64,000 nucleotides of DNA from the NCBI GenBank assembly GCA_002167855.2, contig NHBG02000020.1:324173-388172 (forward strand), given 5' to 3'. A model generated the notes under the pieces. The model worked only from the letters and a program-made list of their open reading frames with translations, did not search any database and was not told the DNA's origin. Position 1 is the stretch's first letter; each line of letters begins with the position of its first letter. The DNA is from Gammaproteobacteria bacterium TMED1 (GTDB taxonomy: Bacteria > Pseudomonadota > Gammaproteobacteria > Pseudomonadales > Azotimanducaceae). Positions 24,507-34,689 of this stretch are shown here, piece by piece. The position numbers and the translations under genes were made by a program.

Positions 24507-25874
24507 GTGACTAAGTTTTCCCTAATCTTAGGTCCCTCTTTGGCGGCCGCAGTCTTTTTATCACTTTCTACAGCAGGCTGGGATATGGCAGCATGTTGGG
24601 CTGCGGCTATCGCTATGACTTGCGCGATTTGGTGGGTCTTTGAACCGATACCAATTCCCGTTACCTCTTTACTACCGTTAGCAGGATTTCCAATGTTTGG
24701 AGTTTTAACTCCCAAACAAGTGGGAGAAGCGTACGGTAGTCCCCTAATACTTCTCCTGTTAGGAGGATTCATCCTATCTACCGCTATGGCAGGCAGTGGC
24801 GCTCATAGAAGAGTTGCATTGAATATGGTCAATATATTTGGTGGTTCCAATAGTAAAAGATTGGTATTTGGGTTTATGGCTGCTTCTGCACTGTTAAGTA
24901 TGTGGATCTCTAATACAGCTACCACGTTAATGTTATTACCAGTCGCCCTTGCAGTGATTGAAAAGGCAGAAGACAAGTCTTTGGCTATTCCCTTGCTACT
25001 AGGAATAGCTTACTCAGCCAGTGTCGGAGGAATTGCGACCCCGATTGGGACACCTCCGAATTTAATGTTTCGAGAAATTTACGAACAAACAACGGAGACA
25101 GAAGTTTCTTTTATTGCTTGGATGAGCTGGGGTATTCCGGTAGTTATAATATTCATACCCATCATAGGGCTCTACTTAACTAGGAACCTAACCCACTCTA
25201 GCTCCATAATTTTGCCCAGCGCAGGGAAATGGAGCACTTATGAAAAAAGAGTTCTGCTAGTCTTCGCACTTACCGCCACAGCCTGGATGACAAGGGGAGA
25301 ACCTTTCGGGGGTTGGAAGACATGGCTTGATCTCCCATATGCCAACGATGCAAGCGTCGCACTATTGGCTGTAGTAGCAATGTTCTTGATACCCAATGGT
25401 AAGGGTGGCCAATTATTAGATTGGGAGACTGCTAATAAAATCCCCTGGGGCATGTTGATACTATTCGGTGGCGGCATCGCGATTGCAAAGGCATTTGTAG
25501 CCTCTGGTTTGAGCGGTGCGCTTGGCGAACTACTTTCAGGCATCGCTAACTGGAATACTATATTAATGTTGGCTGTAATTTGTCTCGCGATTACGTTTTT
25601 AACCGAGGTTACTAGTAATACGGCGACAACAACGCTAATGATGCCAATCCTTGCCTCAGCCGCTTTAGCTACCGGTATAGAGCCGGCTCTACTTATGGTG
25701 CCTGCTGCAATGAGCGCTAGTTGTGCCTTCATGCTTCCAGTTGCTACTGCGCCAAACGTTATTGTTTACAGTACCGGGGTATTCCCCATAAAAGTTATGG
25801 CCCGGGAGGGGATAGTTCTTAACCTGATTGGAGCAATGATAATCACTGGCGTTTGCTTTGTAATGCTCAAATAA
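24507..25874 (+). CDS. DASS (SLC13) family sodium-coupled anion symporter
   Basis: A 455-residue inner-membrane carrier for di/tricarboxylates or sulfate. The two-fold repeat is evident from paired SNT signatures, WISNTATTLMLLPVALA and VTSNTATTTLMMPILASA, which bind Na+ and the carboxylate. PIGTPPNLMFREIY and AFMLPVATAPNVIVYSTG are also typical. Translation starts at GTG. Standing alone and divergent from sbcB, it gives no context for the substrate; dicarboxylate is the commonest in this clade. Confidence 0.88.
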   Translation: MTKFSLILGPSLAAAVFLSLSTAGWDMAACWAAAIAMTCAIWWVFEPIPIPVTSLLPLAGFPMFGVLTPKQVGEAYGSPLILLLLGGFILSTAMAGSGAHRRVALNMVNIFGGSNSKRLVFGFMAASALLSMWISNTATTLMLLPVALAVIEKAEDKSLAIPLLLGIAYSASVGGIATPIGTPPNLMFREIYEQTTETEVSFIAWMSWGIPVVIIFIPIIGLYLTRNLTHSSSIILPSAGKWSTYEKRVLLVFALTATAWMTRGEPFGGWKTWLDLPYANDASVALLAVVAMFLIPNGKGGQLLDWETANKIPWGMLILFGGGIAIAKAFVASGLSGALGELLSGIANWNTILMLAVICLAITFLTEVTSNTATTTLMMPILASAALATGIEPALLMVPAAMSASCAFMLPVATAPNVIVYSTGVFPIKVMAREGIVLNLIGAMIITGVCFVMLK

Positions 25875-25919
25875 GATCTCATTGACTTACGATGGCAAAT
25901 ATCTCCTATAGGGAACGGC

Positions 25920-27524
25920 ATGTACGAAGAACATTTTAGTCTAACCTCAACGCCCTTCTCAATAGCGCCTGATCCACAGTTTCTTTATATGAGCGCGAGA
26001 CATAGAGAGGCACTGGCTCACTTAATCTACGGTGTAGAAAATAACGGACTCGTTCTTTTAACTGGTGAAGTGGGTACTGGAAAAACCACCATCTGTCGAT
26101 ATTTGCTGAACGATTTACCTGATAACGTAGATACCGCTTTTATTATCAATCCAAAAGTTACCGAGACAGAATTACTTTCGTCCATTTGTGATGACCTCGG
26201 AATACTCTACCCTCAAAAAGCGACATTAAAGGTCTTAATAGATCGTCTTAATACTCATCTCCTCGATACACTTAAGAAGGATAAAAGAACATTAGTCATT
26301 ATTGACGAAGCACAAAATTTATCTGTCGATGTCCTTGAACAGTTACGACTTTTGACTAACCTTGAGACCAATCAGAGAAAGCTCTTACAAATTATTCTTC
26401 TGGGTCAACCAGAGCTACTGGGTACTTTATCAGGCCGTTCCCTTCGCCAACTATCCCAAAGGATAACAGCAAGATACCATCTAGATGCCTTGGACAAAAA
26501 CGAAACTAGGCAATATATCGCTTATCGTTTAGCCACTGCGGGCGCAAAAGTAACTATCTTTCAACGTTCAGCAATGGATAGTATCTACCGTCTGAGCAAA
26601 GGAATACCTCGGGTTATTAATTTAATATGCGATCGCTGCCTACTTGGTGCTTTCGCCGAAAACCAATCTTTTGTCTCTTCTCGTATCGTTAAAGCGGTGA
26701 GTAAAGAACTTTTTCTAGATCGTCCAATCTACTCGCATTTAGCTGGGACTGTTATATGCTGTCTAGCTGGCCTAGTAGTTTTTGTATCTTTATTTACCTA
26801 TCTACCATTTACAGTCTACTCACACAATAATGACACCGAAATCCAACTTACAAAAGGGAGAGCGGTTACTAACAATCCGCAAGACGCCGCAGTCACTATA
26901 CCTATTTCCAAAGTATCTGGGCACATCGATAAGGGGCTGGCCTTTACTGATCTACATGCTCTTTGGGGAATTTATATCAACAACCGGACCTTACCTGCTT
27001 GCGAGGCAATTATTCCAATTGGACTCGCGTGTTTAGAGTTATTAGGGAGTATTGAAGATATTGTTAAGTTAAATCGACCCACAATCATTCAGGCATCGAT
27101 CAACTCAGGGTGGGTAACAATTAGTGCGCTAAGTGAAAATAACGCGACACTGATAGCACATGATCGCGAATATCTAGTTTCAAGAAAAGAGCTTGATCAG
27201 TTATCCAATAGTTTGTTCACCGTTATTTGGCGCATGCCCCCAGGTTATAAAAAGCCCATATCCCTAGGTGACAAAGGCGCAGATGTCGATTGGTTAATTT
27301 ATCAGCTTTCGATTTTATACGAGTATCCTTACGAAAAAACCACTGGTCACGTATTTGACCGAGAGACTAGGAAAAAAGTTATGGATTTTCAAAAAAGCGT
27401 AAATCTTCCTGTTTCTGGTATCGTGGGGCCTCGTTCTTGGATATTTATTAATAGCATCGAGGGAATCAATATACCAGTTTTATATCAAGAAGAAAGTCGT
27501 AGAACAATGGTGGGCGAGAACTAG
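25920..27524 (+). CDS. GspA/ExeA-like AAA ATPase with peptidoglycan-binding domain
   Basis: A 534-residue inner-membrane ATPase of the GspA/ExeA type, which with GspB helps the type II secretin pass the peptidoglycan. Walker A GEVGTGKTT (49-57), Walker B LVIIDEAQNLS, and GIPRVINLICDRCLLGAF make up the AAA domain. One membrane helix lies near residue 280 (GTVICCLAGLVVFVSLF). After it a periplasmic part ends in a PG_binding_1 domain (LGDKGADVDWLIYQL...TGHVFDRETRKKVMDFQ). AGGGA precedes the ATG. gspB follows by a one-base overlap. No gspC-gspN genes are in the window. Confidence 0.88.
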   Translation: MYEEHFSLTSTPFSIAPDPQFLYMSARHREALAHLIYGVENNGLVLLTGEVGTGKTTICRYLLNDLPDNVDTAFIINPKVTETELLSSICDDLGILYPQKATLKVLIDRLNTHLLDTLKKDKRTLVIIDEAQNLSVDVLEQLRLLTNLETNQRKLLQIILLGQPELLGTLSGRSLRQLSQRITARYHLDALDKNETRQYIAYRLATAGAKVTIFQRSAMDSIYRLSKGIPRVINLICDRCLLGAFAENQSFVSSRIVKAVSKELFLDRPIYSHLAGTVICCLAGLVVFVSLFTYLPFTVYSHNNDTEIQLTKGRAVTNNPQDAAVTIPISKVSGHIDKGLAFTDLHALWGIYINNRTLPACEAIIPIGLACLELLGSIEDIVKLNRPTIIQASINSGWVTISALSENNATLIAHDREYLVSRKELDQLSNSLFTVIWRMPPGYKKPISLGDKGADVDWLIYQLSILYEYPYEKTTGHVFDRETRKKVMDFQKSVNLPVSGIVGPRSWIFINSIEGINIPVLYQEESRRTMVGEN

Positions 27525-28060
27525 TGTCTTATATACTTGACGCACTTAAGAAGGCTGAACAAGATGAACGTAATCGGGAAAGGTTACAGCTCGATAATCT
27601 TGGGTTGCCTCCGGAGAAAAGGCACAACACCTGGTGGCCGTTTTGGTTAGCAGCCACATTGTTGGGTGGAATAGCGATAGCATTACAAGTTGGTATTTGG
27701 GGTGAGAATTATCAGATTTTAGACACCAAAGCTGCAGAAACTAGTCTAGTCTTAGACATCCCAAAGACCAAAGCACACCAATACCCTGAAGTAATAAACC
27801 CTCTCCCTCTAACTCTCTCTGATTTACCGAAAAGTCTAGCAAACCAGGTACCCAAGATGGAATTTTCAAGCCATATTTATTCTCAAGACTCCAGTCTAAG
27901 ATCAGTAACTATAGACAACCAGATCTATCGAGAAAATGATCAAATTGCCAAGGAACTTTACCTCGAAGAAATTAACGAAATTGGAATAGTAATTAGGTAC
28001 CAAGGTAATTTAGCCGAAATATCTTTCTTGGAAGACTGGCTCAACATTAGTAACCCGTAA
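27524..28060 (+). CDS. gspB: General secretion pathway protein GspB
   Basis: The partner of GspA. It opens with the characteristic MSYILDALKKAEQDERNRERL cytosolic stretch, has one membrane helix (WPFWLAATLLGGIAIALQV, about 39-57), and a periplasmic tail ending in the GspB C-terminal domain (VTIDNQIYRENDQIAKELYLEEINEIGIVIRY). The GTG start overlaps the gspA stop as TAGTG, so translation is coupled. Its 178 residues are shorter than many GspB proteins because the proline-rich linker is reduced. Confidence 0.85.
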   Translation: MSYILDALKKAEQDERNRERLQLDNLGLPPEKRHNTWWPFWLAATLLGGIAIALQVGIWGENYQILDTKAAETSLVLDIPKTKAHQYPEVINPLPLTLSDLPKSLANQVPKMEFSSHIYSQDSSLRSVTIDNQIYRENDQIAKELYLEEINEIGIVIRYQGNLAEISFLEDWLNISNP

Positions 28061-28063
28061 GTT

Positions 28064-28795
28064 TCAATTAGGATACTGCAACTGGATTGAGTCTTGAATT
28101 TCTATCAGACGCTGATTAATTTGCCTTCGATGACTATCTATCGCCTCAATAGCTTCTTCTACTTCAACTAATTGCTTACTTATAATCTGGATATCTTCCT
28201 TATTCTTCACAAGGTTAAGCTCCTGATCCTGAAGTTGTCCTCTAGTGAGCGAAACTTGAGTGGTAATCCCTTGCCAATCTTCCCGCAACTCTTGATAAGC
28301 GCGAGTCATCTCATCAGATACCGAGGTGAAGCTAGCCTCCAAAATAGCCATAGAGCTTTTGATTATTCTGAGATCAGAATCCAATTGTGTGCGAATCGAT
28401 AAGATATCGCGTTTATTTTCTTCGATATTTGGTTTGTTCGTCCGATAAGCATGCCCCCAAAGCAAATCGATCTGCTTAAAGTTCTCCCCAATGTTTCCTT
28501 GCATACTCTGCAAGGTTTTGGAGACGTCTGTACCTGTTGCTGCAAGTCGATCATTCAAATCCGAGATACTTTTCTGACTGCTAGTCAATAATATATCAGC
28601 CTGATCAAGCTTCTGTTGAACTTCATATAAGGTATAACCTCCAACACCCATGAAAATTGCCATCACGAGGATTATAAAAACTAGCAAACCATTAAAGTTG
28701 CTTTGCTTTGGAGTCTCAGAACCACTACCGCGTCGATAAAGGGCGTCGTCTTGTCCTGGCTTAATCTCTGGAATACCTTGCAAATCTTCGCTCAA
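28064..28795 (-). CDS. Single-pass membrane protein with long periplasmic coiled coil
   Basis: A 243-residue protein of no recognised family. A polar N-terminus (about 1-34) precedes one membrane helix (LLVFIILVMAIFMGVGGYTLYEV, 36-58). The rest is a heptad-rich helical region with many Gln, Ile and Leu, predicted to be coiled coil. TTG start with GGAG six bases upstream. It lies just downstream of the puuD-like gene, but an intrinsic terminator ends 28 bases before its start, so expression must rely on readthrough or a very close promoter. Convergent with gspB, 3 bases apart. Confidence 0.65.
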   Translation of the reverse strand: MSEDLQGIPEIKPGQDDALYRRGSGSETPKQSNFNGLLVFIILVMAIFMGVGGYTLYEVQQKLDQADILLTSSQKSISDLNDRLAATGTDVSKTLQSMQGNIGENFKQIDLLWGHAYRTNKPNIEENKRDILSIRTQLDSDLRIIKSSMAILEASFTSVSDEMTRAYQELREDWQGITTQVSLTRGQLQDQELNLVKNKEDIQIISKQLVEVEEAIEAIDSHRRQINQRLIEIQDSIQLQYPN

Positions 28796-28822
28796 ACACT
28801 ACTCCACATAACAATAACTAAA

Positions 28823-28846
28823 TAAAAAAGGCTCCCGAAGGAGCCC
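28823..28846 (-). terminator. Intrinsic terminator after the PuuD-like gene
   Basis: Minus strand GGCTCC-TTCG-GGAGCC followed by six T: a six-pair stem with the extra-stable UUCG tetraloop. It lies 21 bases after the stop of the 28867 gene and directly in front of the coiled-coil gene. Confidence 0.9.
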
Positions 28847-28866
28847 CACGTATCCCTTCATCTGGG

Positions 28867-29529
28867 TTACAAGAAAGCCGTGATCACGTACAAGGCAATA
28901 GTTAAAGCAACTCCACAGTGAATCACTCCCTTCACCGAAGTCATTGGTCCTTGCTTCCCGAAAATCGCATTCGCCTCGAGAGCAATTATCAAGAGAACAG
29001 CGAGACTCACTGATATAGAACTGGCGTCGGCTAATAATCCGGTCTGAAGATGACCAGAAGAACCCATGAACCATAGCATAGGTAAAGAGAATAGAGTGTT
29101 CGTCCGAGATGCGAGACCAGCCTTTGCAAGCGAGTCAGCCGCCTCTGGTATAGCCTCACCCCCATCAGCAACTTGAATAGCCGAGGCTACAACAATTTTC
29201 TGATTCGGCCAAATAACTAGCCATACGTTTAGAAACATTATCGTGGCAAGCAAAGAGCCCACTACAATTGCATAAGTAAGAACATTGTGCCTGTACGATA
29301 AGAGAGCAACACCGGACAAAAAGGTGACCATTGCGCCCCAGCGAAACCACCATAGAGCCCTAGGAACCAGTTTTTGTATTGCTCCTGCCTTATGATCCGG
29401 CTCTGCTTCCTTAAAATATTCTGTTTGAACAAAATTGAAGTAGTAAAGTAGTCCTATCCAAGTAACTCCTGCGAGCATATGTAGCCATCTGAACAAATAA
29501 TCCAGACCGTAACCAGTAAATAACTCCAT
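28867..29529 (-). CDS. Urate hydroxylase PuuD-like integral membrane protein
   Basis: A 220-residue membrane protein matching the N-terminal domain of PuuD (Pfam urate oxidase N-terminal), with WLHMLAGVTWIGLLYYFNFVQ near the start, RALWWFRWGAMVTFLSGVALL, FLNVWLVIWPNQKIV, and six or more helices. The C-terminal cytochrome c domain of canonical PuuD is absent and no purine catabolism genes are nearby, so urate oxidation should not be assumed. AGGGA precedes the ATG. A single-gene unit ended by the UUCG terminator. Confidence 0.75.
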   Translation of the reverse strand: MELFTGYGLDYLFRWLHMLAGVTWIGLLYYFNFVQTEYFKEAEPDHKAGAIQKLVPRALWWFRWGAMVTFLSGVALLSYRHNVLTYAIVVGSLLATIMFLNVWLVIWPNQKIVVASAIQVADGGEAIPEAADSLAKAGLASRTNTLFSLPMLWFMGSSGHLQTGLLADASSISVSLAVLLIIALEANAIFGKQGPMTSVKGVIHCGVALTIALYVITAFL

Positions 29530-29752
29530 GGGTCATTCCCTCTTTCACTTTTGAATAATTCTAAGTGCCAAAAACGCTTGGGGCGTCTCAGTGCCTCTCC
29601 GCTAGCCGGCTATAATAACAGTGAATATTTTAAAAAACTATTATCGGTAAATTACCAAATACCTATATTGATGGCGGCATTCAATAATCTAGGACTAATT
29701 GAGCTTTACCGAACACAAATCAATACCGACATCTATACCATCAGGCGAAGCC

Positions 29753-29782
29753 AAAAAAAATCCCGCTGTTGCGGGATTTTTT
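29753..29782. terminator. Bidirectional intrinsic terminator downstream of groEL
   Basis: AAAAAAAATCCCGC-TGTT-GCGGGATTTTTT is symmetric, so it can stop transcription in either direction. On the minus strand it lies 17 bases past groEL's stop and ends the groESL transcript. Confidence 0.9.
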
Positions 29783-29798
29783 CGTAGGCCTTTCAGGG

Positions 29799-31496
<1,698 letters not shown>

Positions 31497-31508
31497 TCAT
31501 TCAAATAT

Positions 31509-31796
31509 TTATTCAACTACACCGAATACTTCGCTCTCATTCATAATGAGCAATTCTTCACCATCAAGCTTAACTGAGCTACCAGCGTACTGACCAAAAA
31601 GAATCTTATCCCCCACTTTGAGGTCTACTTCTTGGACAGAGCCATTATCCAACTTCTTTCCTGGCCCGACGGCAATTACTTCACCCTGAGACGGCTTTTC
31701 AGCAGCGGAGTCGGGAATCACAATCCCACCAGCCGACTTAGTTTCTTCTTCAGTGCGACGCACAACAATACGATCTTGTAGTGGACGGATACTCAT
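31509..31796 (-). CDS. groES: Co-chaperonin GroES (Hsp10)
   Basis: Caps GroEL. The track starts eight codons early; the true start is the ATG at 31796, preceded by GGGAGATAAGA and giving the family-typical [14 protein letters not shown]. 95 residues including the mobile loop [20 protein letters not shown] and the ending [13 protein letters not shown]. First gene of the operon, with a leader of about 130 bases carrying the CIRCE operator. Confidence 0.97.
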   Translation of the reverse strand: MSIRPLQDRIVVRRTEEETKSAGGIVIPDSAAEKPSQGEVIAVGPGKKLDNGSVQEVDLKVGDKILFGQYAGSSVKLDGEELLIMNESEVFGVVE

Positions 31797-31901
31797 TCTT
31801 ATCTCCCATTTACTTTTCAAGCAGACATGCCACTTGGTTTTTTGTGTGTAACAGCACTACAGAAAGATGGCGCAGCTAAATAAACGTACTTCAGCTACCA
31901 C

Positions 31902-31940
31902 CTATCATTAGCACTCTAATTAATGGAGTGCTAATGATAG
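31902..31940. promoter_or_regulatory. CIRCE operator (HrcA binding site) of groESL
   Basis: TTAGCACTC-N9-GAGTGCTAA is present without a mismatch (31908-31934) and the symmetry extends to 15-base arms, CTATCATTAGCACTC with GAGTGCTAATGATAG. This is the HrcA repressor site. No hrcA gene is in the window. Confidence 0.95.
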
Positions 31941-31961
31941 GGATTCATATAGCAGAGTCAA
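31934..31961 (-). promoter_or_regulatory. groESL promoter overlapping CIRCE
   Basis: On the minus strand TTGACT (31956-31961) and TATCAT (31934-31939) are 16 bases apart, and the -10 lies in the outer arm of CIRCE, so HrcA would block RNA polymerase directly. CTTGAC followed 14 bases on by CCCTATCA also loosely resembles a sigma-32 promoter, so dual heat-shock control is possible but weakly supported. Confidence 0.65.
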
Positions 31962-31986
31962 GATTCGGAGCTATTTTTTCTAAAAA

Positions 31987-33333
31987 TCAGCTTGTTGACC
32001 GATTAGGCTCTGTCTTTTGGTCAGTCGAAAAATACTTTATCATTATCAAAGTTAGAACAATTGCTGGGAGGCCCAACAGCCCCGCTAAGATGAAAAAATC
32101 GAAATACCCAGTGTGATCCACTACAATTCCAGAAAAACCGCTTATAAACTTTCCAGGTAAAGTCATTAGTGAACTGAACAAAGCGTACTGAGTCGCAGTA
32201 TATGCTCGATTCGTGATACTCGATAAGTAAGCCACAAAGGCAGTAGCTGCAAAACCACCACTCAAATTATCAGCACTTATAACCAAAGCTAAATAACTAA
32301 TTTCTGGCTCTTGAGTTGATAGTAAAGCAAAAAGCAAATTGGTCATCGACACCGCGGCCGCGCCTAATAAAAGAGGGATGTAAATCCCGTACTTAACGAC
32401 AAGCAAACCACAGGCAAATGACCCTGCAATAGTCATAACGAAGCCGAATATTTTTACTACACTAGCGATTTCAGCAAGGCTATAACCCATATCCAAGTAG
32501 AATGGGTTTGCCATAATTCCCATAGCGATATCACTCAAACGAAAAACAGAAATAAACAGTAAAATGAGCAAAGCAAACTTCCCATTACGACTGAAGAAGT
32601 CAACAAATGGACTAACAACTGCTTTAGCGAACCATTTGAGCAAAGGTCCGAAAGCGATAGCCGAAACAATTTTTTTTTCGGCACTCAGATCAAAATTTGA
32701 TTCATCCTTTTTCGGCTCTGAAACGAGTAAAACAGTAAATATTCCGATAAGTAAGGAGGTCGCCATGATTTGGTAGGCCCGAGTCCATCCAAGAAACTCT
32801 GCGAAATAAAGACACCCCGCTCCTGCGAAAAGTAATGCCACACGGTAACCAAAGATGTAACTTGCTGCCATTGCACCCTGGTGTTTATCGATTGCTGATT
32901 CGATACGATAAGCATCTACGGCGATGTCTTGGGTGGCGGAGAAAAATGCTACAACCAGAGCGAATAAAGATAAAAGAAAGAGATCAGCAGGTCCAATATA
33001 AGATATCAAGAACAAACCTCCACTGATACCGATCTGTGCCAATAATATCCAGCTTCTCCTTTGACCTAATCGACGGGTCATATAAAAAATGGGCAATCTA
33101 TCGACGACTGGTGCCCAAAGAACCTTCACTGAGTAAGTGATTCCAACCCAAGCGAAAAACCCTATGGCACTAAGAGAAACATCCGCATCTCTCAGCCAAG
33201 CTGTTAAAGTGGAAAACACTAGTAGGTAGGGTAATCCAGCCGAGAAGCCGAGAAATGCCATCGCTATTACGCGACGGTCACCATAGACAGAAACTGCTTC
33301 CCACCAAGTTAAACCTGATTGAAATCCTGGCAC
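31987..33333 (-). CDS. AmpG-family muropeptide permease (MFS)
   Basis: A 448-residue 12-helix transporter of the AmpG family, which imports anhydro-muropeptides for wall recycling. Typical are RRVIAMAFLGFSAGLPYLLVFSTLTAWLRDADVS, VLWAPVVDRLP, and FFSATQDIAVDAYRIE. Starts at GTG (MPGFQSGLTWWEAVSVYGD). Reads on from yajQ 8 bases upstream on the same strand. AmpD and AmpE at 39.5-41 kb make muropeptide uptake a coherent role. AmpG paralogues of other function exist in marine bacteria, so no symbol is given. Confidence 0.8.
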   Translation of the reverse strand: MPGFQSGLTWWEAVSVYGDRRVIAMAFLGFSAGLPYLLVFSTLTAWLRDADVSLSAIGFFAWVGITYSVKVLWAPVVDRLPIFYMTRRLGQRRSWILLAQIGISGGLFLISYIGPADLFLLSLFALVVAFFSATQDIAVDAYRIESAIDKHQGAMAASYIFGYRVALLFAGAGCLYFAEFLGWTRAYQIMATSLLIGIFTVLLVSEPKKDESNFDLSAEKKIVSAIAFGPLLKWFAKAVVSPFVDFFSRNGKFALLILLFISVFRLSDIAMGIMANPFYLDMGYSLAEIASVVKIFGFVMTIAGSFACGLLVVKYGIYIPLLLGAAAVSMTNLLFALLSTQEPEISYLALVISADNLSGGFAATAFVAYLSSITNRAYTATQYALFSSLMTLPGKFISGFSGIVVDHTGYFDFFILAGLLGLPAIVLTLIMIKYFSTDQKTEPNRSTS

Positions 33334-33341
33334 TAGGACTT

Positions 33342-33824
33342 CTAATCTCTAAAATTCTTGAACTGCAGCGGAGTAGTTAAATCAGCTTCCTTAATCAGGG
33401 CGATAGCCTTCTGTAAATCATCTCGTTTTTTTCCAGAGACTCGCACTTGGTCACCTTGGATGGCAGTTTGCACTTTCAATTTCTCTTCTTTGATTATCTT
33501 AACTAACCGCCTCGCCAAATCGGAATCGATGCCTTCTCTTATCGCTACGTTTCGAAAAAACCGTTTCCCCCTATGCTCTTTATCCTCCAATTTCATAATC
33601 TCAGGATCTATATTGCGTCTGACCAGTTTGGCGCGAAGGATATCTAACATCTGATCAATTTGTATCTCAGCTTCGGCTGATAACCGAATACATCCGTCAG
33701 TGTAATCGAAATTAGCTTCAACGCTGCGAAAATCGAAACGAGAGTCAATCTCTCGATTGCATTGATCTACGGCGTTTATTACTTCCTGAGTGTCAACCTC
33801 CGATACTATATCGAATGAGGACAT
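33342..33824 (-). CDS. YajQ family nucleotide-binding protein
   Basis: A 160-residue YajQ protein, a duplicated alpha/beta fold that binds nucleotides and, in some species, cyclic di-GMP. It begins MSSFDIVSEVDTQEVINAVDQCNREIDSRFDFR and ends LQKAIALIKEADLTTPLQFKNFRD, the conserved termini of the family. TAGGGAGA precedes the ATG. Co-directional with the AmpG-type gene. Confidence 0.92.
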   Translation of the reverse strand: MSSFDIVSEVDTQEVINAVDQCNREIDSRFDFRSVEANFDYTDGCIRLSAEAEIQIDQMLDILRAKLVRRNIDPEIMKLEDKEHRGKRFFRNVAIREGIDSDLARRLVKIIKEEKLKVQTAIQGDQVRVSGKKRDDLQKAIALIKEADLTTPLQFKNFRD

Positions 33825-34052
33825 AAATTCTCCCTAGCAAAAAGCGAAGTGGTCATATCGCTGTGGTTGAAAAAACTATTCTTTACTCTTTTGAACAACA
33901 TCTGTCGCTAATTAGACTGATCCATCACGTTTAATATAACAAGGTGAAAGGTAACACTGCTACCAACCCAGAAAAAAAATTCCGCTGGCCGCTAAAAATC
34001 CGCAGCGAGGCTGGCTTTAGTCATATATCATCAATATAGGTAAATCATCGAA

Positions 34053-34061
34053 TGTTATAAT
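34053..34061 (+). promoter_or_regulatory. Extended -10 promoter of the cobalamin adenosyltransferase gene
   Basis: TGTTATAAT is a perfect extended -10 element (TGnTATAAT) 43 bases before the ATG. No good -35 hexamer is visible at the right distance, as is common for extended -10 promoters. Confidence 0.5.
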
Positions 34062-34104
34062 AAGTAATGCCTTTTTCAGCAAATGGAAACAAAAGAGGAC
34101 CAAG

Positions 34105-34680
34105 ATGGGTAACAGGCTGTCGAAAATATATACGAAAACTGGTGACTTGGGAGAAACAGGACTAGGTGATGGATCGCGCGTTTCTAAAACAGACCTTAGG
34201 GTAGAGGCAATAGGAGCAGTGGACGAGCTTAATAGCGTGATAGGTCTTCTAGTCGAGGAACTTAAAACTATAGAAAACAGTGAATTAGAGGATATTGTAA
34301 AATTCCTCAGATACTCACAGCATCGTATTTTCGACCTAGGAGGCGAGTTGTCTATACCGGGCTTTGAGATTATAAATGCGTCTCACGTTACCAAAATAGA
34401 GCTAAACCTAGATCGACTAAATAGCGATTTAGAGCCACTCAAAAATTTTGTCCTACCCGGTGGTTCTAGAGTCATTGCCACAGCGCACCTAGCTAGAGCA
34501 ACCTGCCGACGAGCAGAAAGGAGGGTAATAGCAATAATGGGAGACCCCTCGTGTCGGGGAAACTCCATAAATTCGAACGCAATCTGCTACCTCAACCGTT
34601 TCTCTGACTATCTCTTCGTAGTGGCAAGATCCTGCGCTAAAATCTCAGGCATCAATGAGGTTCTATGGGAACAAGGATAA
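34105..34680 (+). CDS. ATP:cob(I)alamin adenosyltransferase, PduO type
   Basis: Transfers adenosyl from ATP to cob(I)alamin, making adenosylcobalamin. 191 residues. ATP-binding N-terminus YTKTGDLGETGLGDGSRVSK, DELNSVIGLL, RATCRRAERRVIAI and LNRFSDYLFVVAR are the family's signature regions. GAGGACCAAG precedes the ATG. Together with the BtuF-like protein at 38.7 kb it indicates import and use of B12. Convergent with aceF. Confidence 0.92.
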   Translation: MGNRLSKIYTKTGDLGETGLGDGSRVSKTDLRVEAIGAVDELNSVIGLLVEELKTIENSELEDIVKFLRYSQHRIFDLGGELSIPGFEIINASHVTKIELNLDRLNSDLEPLKNFVLPGGSRVIATAHLARATCRRAERRVIAIMGDPSCRGNSINSNAICYLNRFSDYLFVVARSCAKISGINEVLWEQG

Positions 34681-34689
34681 CTATTACGA

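Noticed and set aside
25238-25732. 164-residue ORF antisense to the DASS carrier
   Set aside because: Alanine/isoleucine-rich mirror of membrane helices; shadow frame.
29551-29787. 78-residue plus-strand ORF between the PuuD-like gene and groEL
   Set aside because: No ribosome site, no recognisable sequence, and its end runs through the groEL terminator.
33972-34010. Hairpin plus eight T on the minus strand upstream of yajQ, as an attenuator
   Set aside because: Only a five-base stem (CGCTG/CAGCG) with a long loop; too weak to call.
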